7,178 nt of DNA from Deltaproteobacteria bacterium (GTDB lineage Bacteria > Desulfobacterota > Desulfobacteria > Desulfobacterales > JAFDFH01), in the NCBI GenBank assembly GCA_019309945.1, contig JAFDFH010000121.1, forward strand, positions 1-7,178, in the 5' to 3' direction. The first letter of the stretch is position 1, and each line of letters opens with the position of its first letter. A program made the translations under genes and the position numbers. A model generated the notes under the pieces. It saw only the letters and a list, made by a program, of their open reading frames with translations. It did no database searches and was not told where the DNA came from. Shown here in pieces: positions 1-5,325 of this stretch.

Positions 1-452
1 GCATCGTGGCTGTGAGATCCACAGTCCGCCGTGATAATAAGATTGATCCCTTGGGGCAATGCTTCATCTGTAATATGGTTGATTTGCAATCCATAGCCTT
101 CCTTTGACCGGTGCGGGATATAATATGAAACATTGGCACCGGTATATTGAAAAAACTCTAAAAGAATCGTTGTGGCAGTGATTCCGTCAACATCATAGTC
201 CCCGAAAATTAAAATTTTTTCATGACGGGTAAGCGCTTCATAGATACGATGCACGGCAGCATCAATATCTTTGATTGCAAACGGCGGGCGGATATTGTTC
301 AGTGAAGGGTTAAGAAAAGCGTAAGCATCCTTTTCAGAAACGATCTTTCGATTAACGAGGATCATCGCTGTAACAGGGTTGCATTTTAAGGCGTTACAGA
401 TGGTTTGAACTGCAGGAGCATCGGGGTGATGGATTTGCCAGCGTTTTTTCAT
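1..452 (-). CDS. recJ: Single-stranded-DNA-specific exonuclease RecJ, N-terminal part (cut by window edge)
   Basis: RecJ is a 5'-to-3' exonuclease on single-stranded DNA that acts in recombination repair and mismatch repair in the cytoplasm. I translated the minus strand by hand: about 150 codons are open from an ATG at 452-450 to the window edge. The protein starts MKKRWQIHHPDAPAV. DHH-family motifs follow in order: IFGDYDVDGIT near residue 75, which holds metal-binding aspartates; YIPHRSKEGYGL near residue 113; and ITADCGSHSHD at the edge, the third DHH motif. The spacing matches RecJ. The remaining DHH, DHHA1 and OB-like parts lie outside the window. No strong ribosome binding site precedes the ATG (an AGGA is about 13 bases upstream), so the exact start is less certain. 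It is divergent from the DUF4911-miaB unit. Confidence in the family is high; a DHH relative other than RecJ is unlikely. Confidence 0.9.
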   Translation of the reverse strand, partial: MKKRWQIHHPDAPAVQTICNALKCNPVTAMILVNRKIVSEKDAYAFLNPSLNNIRPPFAIKDIDAAVHRIYEALTRHEKILIFGDYDVDGITATTILLEFFQYTGANVSYYIPHRSKEGYGLQINHITDEALPQGINLIITADCGSHSHD

Positions 453-842
453 ACAAAGGCCATATATCCTATAATTGTTATTGGAACAATATCCAATTCC
501 ATGTAACTTCTCAATATGTTCCGGTAGGCCCGCTACGCCATCCGGAATTTTTTATTGAAAAATAAAGTGATTTGGTTATACTTAAAAATATTCCCACGAA
601 AATTGGAGTCGATTTTTTTAGTTACTTAGTTGTAAATTTTGTGTTTTTTGTGGTAACATTTTTTCCATTCTGCCACTAAGGCACCAAGTCACGAAGAAAG
701 AATAATAAGTATATCCTTTGTGCCTTAGCGTCTTTGTGGCAAATATTTTTGGTTCCGGCTTGTCCGGGTTAGGTTTGTTACTTTAATCTGTGACCCCTGG
801 CGCACACGGATGTCATAAATTGATGGGTAATCCTTGGGTTTT
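453..842. other. Gene-free divergent region between recJ and the DUF4911 gene
   Basis: This stretch of about 390 bases holds no credible coding frame. It must contain the promoters of two divergent units, but no convincing -35/-10 pair stands out. Visible structure: an AT-only hairpin with 6-bp arms (547-552 with 558-563) followed by no T run, the 671-742 inverted repeat listed separately, and a downstream stretch with TCCGG twice at 753-767 that resembles degenerate intergenic repeat remains. Confidence 0.5.
671..742. repeat. Imperfect inverted repeat built from CACNAAGN octamers
   Basis: The left arm 671-696 and the reverse complement of the right arm (717-742) match at about 20 of 26 positions, both beginning TGCCAC and ending AAG. 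Each arm is itself a short tandem of an 8-base unit: the left reads CACTAAGG, CACCAAGT, CACGAAGA. Similar CACNAAGN-type intergenic palindromes are, from memory, widespread in deltaproteobacteria and some other phyla. The arms enclose an AT-rich loop of about 20 bases. It contains no coding sequence and is best read as a degenerate intergenic palindrome; a role as a bidirectional terminator between divergent genes would make little sense here. Confidence 0.65.
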
Positions 843-1061
843 ATGGAAACAACAAAAAAATATTACCGAGTGGATCGAAAAGAAATCTCTTTTTTAAGGT
901 TTATCTTTGAGGCTTATGACGGGATTGCGGTATTAGAAACAACCGATCCTAAATCCGGTCGTGTGGTGTTCCATATTTCTCCAGGCTGTGAAGGCGATGT
1001 GGAAATGATTCTTCAGGACCTTAAAAATGATATTATGATTGAACCTGCTTCCGCTATTTAG
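843..1061 (+). CDS. DUF4911 domain-containing small protein
   Basis: A 72-residue cytoplasmic protein without a signal peptide or membrane segment. Residues such as RVDRKEI, FEAYDGIAVLETTDPKSG and HISPGCEGDV resemble the DUF4911 family as I remember it: small single-domain proteins of deltaproteobacteria often found next to miaB. No biochemical function is known to me. The fold may be a small alpha/beta domain: predicted helix, beta hairpin around the DPKSG turn, strand, then the helix DVEMILQDLKND. A TTG at 834 in the same frame could add three residues, but the ATG at 843 is preferred. Neither has a clear Shine-Dalgarno sequence. The TAG stop (1059-1061) shares its last base with the first base of hairpin element HP1-A. 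The gene lies 165 bp upstream of miaB on the same strand, so co-transcription is likely. Confidence 0.75.
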   Translation: METTKKYYRVDRKEISFLRFIFEAYDGIAVLETTDPKSGRVVFHISPGCEGDVEMILQDLKNDIMIEPASAI

Positions 1062-1201
1062 TGTCCGTCCAGAAACGAGGATTTTTGTTCGAGATCAAGG
1101 CCTGCGAGAAATTTTACCGCAGGTATATAGTTGATATTCCGAGGATAAAATTTTGAGCATAACGCAGAGATCGGGCAAAAAAACCGTTTCTGGATGGGCA
1201 C
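1061..1201 (+). repeat. HP1 hairpin element, copy A (141 bp)
   Basis: A full-length quasi-palindrome. Outer arms GTGTCCGTCCAGAAACG (1061-1077) and CGTTTCTGGATGGGCAC (1185-1201) pair over 17 positions, two of them as G.U. Further inside, TTTTTGTTCGA pairs with TCGGGCAAAAA, TGC with GCA, AAATTTTA (1109-1116) with TAAAATTT (1146-1153), and the apical GGTATAT with ATATTCC around a 5-base loop. It matches copy D (5044-5184) at 118 of 141 positions without gaps. TATTTA borders both ends (1055-1060 and 1202-1207), so it is either a target duplication or part of the element. It lies between the DUF4911 and miaB genes in sense orientation, beginning within the upstream stop codon. Confidence 0.88.
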
Positions 1202-1226
1202 TATTTAGGGACGAACAATTTTTTTT

Positions 1227-2624
1227 ATGCATACCAAGTACCTATACATAAATACCATTGGATGTCAGATGAATGTTTATGACTCCGAGCAGATTGCAAA
1301 AGGTTTAAAACCATTGGGCTACAAAACGACGCCCCTGCTGGAAAGGGCGGATTTGATTATTGTCAATACATGTGCAATCAGAGCAAAGGCGGAGCAGAAA
1401 GCGTTCAGTTTTTTGGGGCGTCTGGCCGGTTTGAAAAGAAAAAAGCCGGATCTTATTATTGGGGTGGGGGGATGTGTGGCGCAGCAGGAAGGTGAAAAGA
1501 TTCTTAAACGGGTACCTTTTCTAGATCTGGTTTTTGGAACCCATGCGGTGGATCGTTTGCCCGGGATGATCCTGCGCATTGAGTCCAAAAGATGTCGAAT
1601 CGTCGATGTTGGAATGAAAAAGGCAACGGATTCCATGGAACCCTTTATCGATTCTCAAATCGATGGAAGCGCTACAAGCTTTGTGACGATCATGCAGGGG
1701 TGTGACAATTACTGTACATATTGTGTGGTTCCCTATGTGAGAGGCAGGGAAAGAAGTCGGGATCCTGAGAGCATTATTAAGGAAATCCGCTTGCTTGTGG
1801 AATCGGGTGTACGTGAGGTGACGCTGCTTGGCCAGAATGTAAATAGTTATGGAAAAAAAGAGGGCCTGTGTTCCTTTACGCAGCTACTATCCCGTGTTAA
1901 TGAAATCAACGATCTGAAAAGAATCAGGTTCACCACTTCGCATCCAAAGGATCTCTCGGATGATCTTATCGATGGGTTTCGAAATTTTGAAAAATTGTGC
2001 AACCATATTCATCTGCCTGTTCAATCAGGGGCAAACCGTGTCCTGAAACAGATGAACCGGAAATATACCCGGGAACAGTACCTTGAAAAAATTGATAAAC
2101 TGCGAAGTTTTTGTTCGGATATTGCGATTACCTCGGATATAATTGTCGGTTTTCCAGGGGAAACGAGAGCTGAATTTGAAGAAACCATAGATTTGATTAA
2201 AACGGTGGTATATGATAGTCTTTATGCGTTTAAATATTCAAATCGTCCCAATGCCACCGCAGCAGAGTTGCCGGGTAAGATCACTGAACCGGAGAAAAAA
2301 GAGCGACTTCAGATGTTGCTGGCCTTGCAGGAAAATTTTACCACCCAAAAAAACGAATCGTTGGTGGGAACTGTTGAATTCATCCTTGTTGAAGGTTTAA
2401 GCAAAAAGCAGACTACCGGAATTCAGAAGACCGAATTCGGTTTGCAGCGTGAGCGTCATCCGGCTGTTCAGTGGACAGGACGAACATCAACAAATAAGAT
2501 TGTAAATTTTATCCCGGGGGATGATGGTATGCCCTGTAATGATAACTTGACGGGTAAGATGGCTAAAGTCAGAATTGAGAAAGCATTTCCCCATTCACTT
2601 GGGGGCCAATTGCGAGACCTTTGA
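1227..2624 (+). CDS. miaB: tRNA-2-methylthio-N6-dimethylallyladenosine synthase MiaB
   Basis: MiaB is a radical-SAM methylthiotransferase that converts i6A37 to ms2i6A37 in tRNAs reading UNN codons, which stabilises codon-anticodon pairing. The protein has 465 residues, a little longer than typical (about 440-475). The N-terminal UPF0004 domain carries the auxiliary-cluster cysteines C13 (TIGCQMNVYDSE), C49 (NTCAIR) and C83 (GGCVAQ). The radical-SAM core has C159, C163 and C166 in QGCDNYCTYCVVPYVRGRE, which marks MiaB rather than RimO or MtaB. The core continues through LLGQNVNSYG, HLPVQSG and DIIVGFPGET. The C-terminal TRAM domain (about 373-453) ends near KAFPHSLGG. The start has only a weak AGGGA 15 bases upstream. 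The last bases (codons for R-D-L and the TGA) largely come from hairpin element HP1-B, so the original C-terminus was probably slightly different. It lies upstream of the DUF151 gene. Confidence 0.97.
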   Translation: MHTKYLYINTIGCQMNVYDSEQIAKGLKPLGYKTTPLLERADLIIVNTCAIRAKAEQKAFSFLGRLAGLKRKKPDLIIGVGGCVAQQEGEKILKRVPFLDLVFGTHAVDRLPGMILRIESKRCRIVDVGMKKATDSMEPFIDSQIDGSATSFVTIMQGCDNYCTYCVVPYVRGRERSRDPESIIKEIRLLVESGVREVTLLGQNVNSYGKKEGLCSFTQLLSRVNEINDLKRIRFTTSHPKDLSDDLIDGFRNFEKLCNHIHLPVQSGANRVLKQMNRKYTREQYLEKIDKLRSFCSDIAITSDIIVGFPGETRAEFEETIDLIKTVVYDSLYAFKYSNRPNATAAELPGKITEPEKKERLQMLLALQENFTTQKNESLVGTVEFILVEGLSKKQTTGIQKTEFGLQRERHPAVQWTGRTSTNKIVNFIPGDDGMPCNDNLTGKMAKVRIEKAFPHSLGGQLRDL

Positions 2625-2755
2625 AAAATGCTCATTTTTGTTCAAGTTCAAGGAAGGCGAAAATTTTAACCACAGGAATACATTGAGTATTTCGAGGATT
2701 AAAATTTGAGCCTGACACAGAAATTGGGCAAAAAGGGGCGTTTTGCAAAGGTCTC
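2614..2755 (+). repeat. HP1 hairpin element, copy B (142 bp), at the miaB stop codon
   Basis: The ends GAGACCTTTG (2614-2623) and CAAAGGTCTC (2746-2755) are perfectly complementary, and the outer stem continues with few interruptions for about 20 positions. The interior shares the HP1 core: TTTTTGTTCAA with TTGGGCAAAAA (tandem U.G), AGGC with GCCT, AAATTTTAACC with GGATTAAAATTT, and GGAATAC with GTATTTC around loop ATTGA. It matches copy C at 118 of 142 positions. The pentamer ATTGC directly abuts both ends (2609-2613 and 2756-2760), which looks like a target-site duplication. The element provides the last bases of miaB, including its TGA at 2622-2624. It lies in sense orientation between miaB and the DUF151 gene. 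Confidence 0.9.
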
Positions 2756-2805
2756 ATTGCTTCAAATTGAACCCAAATCATGTGGCTTGAAAGGAGAAAA
2801 TTGTT

Positions 2806-3303
2806 ATGCTGCATAAGGTAAGCATAGCGGGAATGACCATGGACCCGGCATCGAATACGCCGATTATTATCTTAAAATTAGAGGAAGATGAGCGTTCCGT
2901 ACCCATATGGATCGGGTTACTCGAGGCCACCTCGATTGCTTCGGTCCTTCAGGATATCAAATTCGAACGTCCCATGACCCATGATCTTTTTAAGAATTTT
3001 ATGGACCATCTACTGATAAAAGTAACCAAGATAGAGGTATGTGATATAAGAGATAATACCTTTTACGCTGAAATTTTTTTCAGTTTCAATGAAAAAGATT
3101 TCAGTATGGATGCCCGTCCAAGCGATGCGATTGCCATTGCGCTTCGGTTTGGTGCTCCCATTTATGTTCACGAGAAGGTTATCGAAAAGTCAAAAATGGT
3201 CCCCGATGATGGCGAAGCATTGGATAAAAGCAAAGAGGGAAAAAAATGGGCAGAATATCTCTCAAAACTTTCTACGGACGATTTTGGTAAATATAAGGTC
3301 TAA
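2806..3303 (+). CDS. Bifunctional nuclease (BFN/DUF151) domain protein
   Basis: A 165-residue cytoplasmic protein of the DUF151 family (PF02577). Some members have been reported to have RNase and DNase activity (plant BFN proteins); bacterial members are mostly uncharacterised. Visible family signatures are SVPIWIGLLEATSIA (about residues 31-45), the RPMTHDL block near residue 55, and ARPSDAIAIALRFGAPIYV near residue 103. The ATG is preceded by AAGGAG (2791-2796) with a 9-base spacer, the best ribosome binding site in this operon. Length is typical: the domain covers about residues 1-130 and a charged C-terminal helix follows. It follows miaB by 181 bp, nearly all occupied by HP1-B. The miaB-DUF151 pairing recurs in deltaproteobacteria as I remember it, so a link to RNA metabolism is plausible but is inference. 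Confidence 0.9.
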   Translation: MLHKVSIAGMTMDPASNTPIIILKLEEDERSVPIWIGLLEATSIASVLQDIKFERPMTHDLFKNFMDHLLIKVTKIEVCDIRDNTFYAEIFFSFNEKDFSMDARPSDAIAIALRFGAPIYVHEKVIEKSKMVPDDGEALDKSKEGKKWAEYLSKLSTDDFGKYKV

Positions 3304-3429
3304 AAAATTGTAACCGTTCACGGAACGTTGAAATTAGAAATTAGAAATTTGGCCTTCATGCTTTTGTACTAAGGGGCGATCGAATACACCTTTTCTTCAG
3401 GTGAACCCAGCGCATTCCATGATCCGATA
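3304..3429. other. Convergent intergenic segment with small hairpins
   Basis: Between the DUF151 gene and HP1-C there is no coding frame. It holds the 3315-3327 palindrome, the heptamer tandem at 3330-3350, and a hairpin CACCT (3387-3391) with AGGTG (3399-3403) around a 7-base loop. One of these may end transcription of the miaB unit, but none has the stem-plus-T-tract form of an intrinsic terminator. Confidence 0.4.
3330..3350 (+). repeat. Three tandem GAAATTA heptamers
   Basis: Just downstream of the DUF151 gene the heptamer GAAATTA occurs twice, followed by a one-mismatch third unit GAAATTT. It is preceded by a small palindrome, CGTTC-acg-GAACG (3315-3327). There is no T run, so a Rho-independent terminator is not supported. 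Confidence 0.6.
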
Positions 3430-3571
3430 GAGCCAATTCAAAAACGTCCCATTTTGCCCAATCTCCGCGTCAGACTCAAATTTTAATCCTCGAAATACTC
3501 AATGTATTCCTGCGGTTAAAATTTTTGCCTTCCTTGACCTTGAACAAACTGAAACATTTTGGAACTGGCTC
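3430..3571 (-). repeat. HP1 hairpin element, copy C (142 bp), 6 bp after the aminopeptidase stop
   Basis: Inverted relative to the other copies. Read on the minus strand it starts GAGCCAGTTCCAAAATG and ends CGTTTTTGAATTGGCTC, which pair with one mismatch and two G.U pairs. The core is nearly that of copy B; roughly 37 central bases (apical hairpin plus inner stem) are identical. The terminal arms differ strongly from copy B, but several differences occur on both arms and preserve pairing. No clear target duplication borders it (left flank CGATA, right flank AATAT). It follows the minus-strand aminopeptidase stop codon by 6 bases and is therefore in sense orientation with respect to that gene. 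Confidence 0.87.
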
Positions 3572-3577
3572 AATATT

Positions 3578-4780
3578 TTAATAATTTGTGAACATTCCGT
3601 TTTCATAGATTGTGATTTTTTTACCCGATACAAGATGAGCGACAACCCTTTTATTTTCAGTGTTCACAAGATCCCAGTGGAGGGCGGAGTCATTAAATCC
3701 AAGTTGTTTTTTAATCTCTTTGGTCAATCCTCGCGTATCTCCAGCATAGGTGTCCGCATAAGAAGCACCTAAAGCCACGTGGCAGTTACCGTATCTTCCG
3801 CCATAATTTTCATCAAAGAGTGTGTTTGCCATGAACCGATTGATCTTCGAGTATCTTTTGTCGGTAAGGGAAAATTCACCCAATTTATTTGCCCCTTTGT
3901 CCATGGAAAGCTGTTTCTTTAAAAATTCTTCTCCCACCTGTGCCTCTATTTTAACTGCAATACCTCTTTCAAACGCTAGCTTAACACCCTTTACATAATT
4001 ACCGTTGCGGTAAGAGGGCTGGTTCGCGTAGTATTTTCCTCGAGTCCCTCTCCAGTCCGGTGAAAGAAATATTTCGAAGCTGGGGATGTTGTGTCCGGAA
4101 ATGCCGATCCATCTCCGGTTCTCTCCGGGCGTAATTTCCAGATCCACATTTTCGGATTCGATGTGAAAAAATTTTACGCGCATTCGGTTTAGCCATTTTT
4201 TGATCGAAATCGCGTTTTTAAAAATATTTTGCCAGGCGGAAACTGGCGCTACTTTGTTCAAAAAACACGCTTTTACAATCTCATCCGTATATTCTTGCAT
4301 GGAGAGTTTCGCATGTCTTGCCAGTTCTGATGTGGGATAAATACATAGCGTCCAGCCAAAAGTCCCTTGTTCATCACGCTTATCAAGAATATCCCGCAAA
4401 TATTTTCTGGCCACGGCCGCCTTTCCAATTTTGTTTGGATCGATATCCCCCAGGTGCGTTATCGATTCAGGGGCATGCAGGTAAATGCTTCCATTTAGAT
4501 TCCTGAAAAGTTCTTCATCGCCGGGGGGTTGGAACATAAGCTGTTTGGTGTTTGCAAGTTTAAATAAATTTCGTTCCATTGTGGAGTTGAGTCCTAAACG
4601 CTGGACGGGATTCATTCCCCAATCCAACAGCTTGGCATAAAGGATTTCAGCAAGTCTTATAGCCGGCATGTTATAACGAATAAGGACAATATCGTTTTTT
4701 TTAAATTTGCCGGTTCGGGCTGTTTCAAGTCCCCACAAAAGTACTTCGGCATATCTGTTCAGTTGTTTTTCGGTAAACAT
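3578..4780 (-). CDS. Aminopeptidase of metallopeptidase family M29
   Basis: A 400-residue protein of the M29 family (AmpS/AmpT/PepS type), cytoplasmic metallo-exopeptidases that release N-terminal amino acids from peptides. No signal peptide is visible. The N-terminal domain (about 1-190) includes the RYNMPAIRLAEILYAKLLDWG region. The C-terminal catalytic half holds candidate metal ligands in family order: E236 in SFEIFLSPDW, E302 in LGEFSLT, H334 in GNCHVALG, and H368 and D370 in ALHWDLV; Y341 in GASYADTY may be the catalytic tyrosine. All expected ligand positions appear intact. The length is close to the usual 400-415. An AGGA lies about 9 bases before the ATG. The HP2 repeat begins 31 bp upstream and the HP1-C hairpin 6 bp downstream, so both untranslated regions are essentially repeat DNA. 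The substrate range cannot be read from the sequence. Confidence 0.93.
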   Translation of the reverse strand: MFTEKQLNRYAEVLLWGLETARTGKFKKNDIVLIRYNMPAIRLAEILYAKLLDWGMNPVQRLGLNSTMERNLFKLANTKQLMFQPPGDEELFRNLNGSIYLHAPESITHLGDIDPNKIGKAAVARKYLRDILDKRDEQGTFGWTLCIYPTSELARHAKLSMQEYTDEIVKACFLNKVAPVSAWQNIFKNAISIKKWLNRMRVKFFHIESENVDLEITPGENRRWIGISGHNIPSFEIFLSPDWRGTRGKYYANQPSYRNGNYVKGVKLAFERGIAVKIEAQVGEEFLKKQLSMDKGANKLGEFSLTDKRYSKINRFMANTLFDENYGGRYGNCHVALGASYADTYAGDTRGLTKEIKKQLGFNDSALHWDLVNTENKRVVAHLVSGKKITIYENGMFTNY

Positions 4781-4810
4781 GATTTTTTTCCTGCTAATGA
4801 ATTAATGCTG

Positions 4811-4981
4811 GTAACTACTTAGGTGGATAGGCTGAAGGCTGAAGACTGTTAGGAAAAAGCGCATTTTAAAGCCTTGTTTGATGCAAGAATCAGATATTTC
4901 CGTCAAAGTACGGCAATCGTGCTTTTCTGACCCCTTCAGCTTCAGTCTAAACAGCTTCAGCCTGACTACGTGAGTAGTTAC
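4811..4981 (+). repeat. HP2 palindromic element, copy 1 (171 bp, complete)
   Basis: The ends GTAACTACT (4811-4819) and AGTAGTTAC (4973-4981) are perfectly complementary. Further in, the repeated motif GCTGAAG on the left pairs with CTTCAGC on the right. The left arm carries two tandem GCTGAAG units, and the right arm carries CTTCAG three times. Deeper, GTTAGGAAAAAGC pairs imperfectly with GCTTTTCTGACC around an 80-base interior containing CCGT-caaagt-ACGG. Its first 114 bases from 4812 differ from 7065-7178 at only three positions. It lies 31 bp upstream of the aminopeptidase start codon. No adjacent target-site duplication is visible. Confidence 0.88.
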
Positions 4982-5043
4982 TTAATGTTTACTATTATAT
5001 AAATATTGACATTAAACAAGGAACATTTCATGGTTATTATTTA

Positions 5044-5184
5044 GTGTCCATCCATAAATGAGGATTTTTGTTTAAGATCAAGGCCTGCGGAAAAAATAAC
5101 CACAGGCATATGTTTGATATTCCGAGGATTATTTTTTGAGCATAACGCGGATATTGGGCAAAAAGACCATTTATGGATGGGCAC
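5044..5184 (+). repeat. HP1 hairpin element, copy D (141 bp)
   Basis: The outer arms GTGTCCATCCATAAATG (5044-5060) and CATTTATGGATGGGCAC (5168-5184) pair over 17 positions with one G.U. The inner stem AAAAAATAA (5091-5099) pairs with TTATTTTTT (5129-5137), whereas copy A has AAATTTTA with TAAAATTT at the same place. TATTTA borders both ends (5038-5043 and 5185-5190), as in copy A. Unlike A, B and C it does not follow a stop codon; it sits in the divergent region upstream of the hydrolase gene. Its right arm contains an ATG that falsely extends the hydrolase reading frame. Confidence 0.88.
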
Positions 5185-5241
5185 TATTTAATTTTTCCGG
5201 CAACCTCAACCTATCGTTTTGGATTTGGAGGAGAGCGAAAG

Positions 5242-5262
5242 ATTAATTTTTTTGGAATTAAT
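5242..5262 (+). promoter_or_regulatory. Perfect 7-bp inverted repeat upstream of the hydrolase gene
   Basis: ATTAATT (5242-5248) and AATTAAT (5256-5262) are perfect inverted repeats separated by 7 bases. A second small palindrome follows directly: GTGC-gggta-GCAC (5263-5275). Both lie 51-84 bp upstream of the hydrolase start, in the leader left after correcting the start codon. They could be an operator or a leader hairpin; no promoter boxes could be assigned with confidence, and chance is possible for AT-rich arms. Confidence 0.3.
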
Positions 5263-5312
5263 GTGCGGGTAGCACGATATTTAATGGATTGTTTCGCTGT
5301 TTTAATTTTTTC

Positions 5313-5318
5313 AGGAGG
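5313..5318 (+). promoter_or_regulatory. Ribosome binding site that fixes the hydrolase start
   Basis: A perfect AGGAGG lies 7 bases before the ATG at 5326. It decides the start in favour of MAQENASSPF over the in-frame ATG at 5173, which lies inside repeat HP1-D, and over the ATG at 5284. Confidence 0.85.
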
Positions 5319-5325
5319 TCTTTTA

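Noticed and set aside
1319..1636. Minus-strand open frame of about 105 codons inside miaB
   Set aside because: It lies wholly opposite the radical-SAM gene, whose motifs are intact; the frame has no family features and is a shadow.
2632..2814. Minus-strand open frame of 60 codons covering HP1-B
   Set aside because: It is read from the hairpin repeat and runs into the DUF151 start; other HP1 copies do not keep the frame.
3315..3327. Palindrome after the DUF151 gene as an intrinsic terminator
   Set aside because: The stem is only 5 bp and is followed by GAAATTA repeats, not a T tract.
3999..4196. Short alternative-frame reading inside the aminopeptidase gene
   Set aside because: It is embedded in a gene with complete M29 metal ligands and has no features of its own.
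4802..4981. Minus-strand frame of 59 codons spanning all of HP2 copy 1
   Set aside because: It has no usable start codon near its beginning, its bounds coincide with the repeat, and two of the three differences in copy 2 would change amino acids, so there is no sign of coding constraint.
5006..5040. TTGACA at 5006-5011 as a -35 box for the hydrolase
   Set aside because: The nearest -10-like hexamers (TTATTA at 5034, TATTAT at 5035) are 22 or more bases away, beyond workable spacing, and HP1-D intervenes before the gene.
1061..5184. HP1 copies as a CRISPR-like array
   Set aside because: Copies are far apart, in both orientations, long and palindromic, and separated by whole genes rather than by uniform spacers.
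5173..5325. Upstream start of the hydrolase with a possible signal anchor
   Set aside because: The ATG lies in repeat HP1-D and has no ribosome binding site, whereas ATG 5326 has a perfect AGGAGG at ideal spacing.
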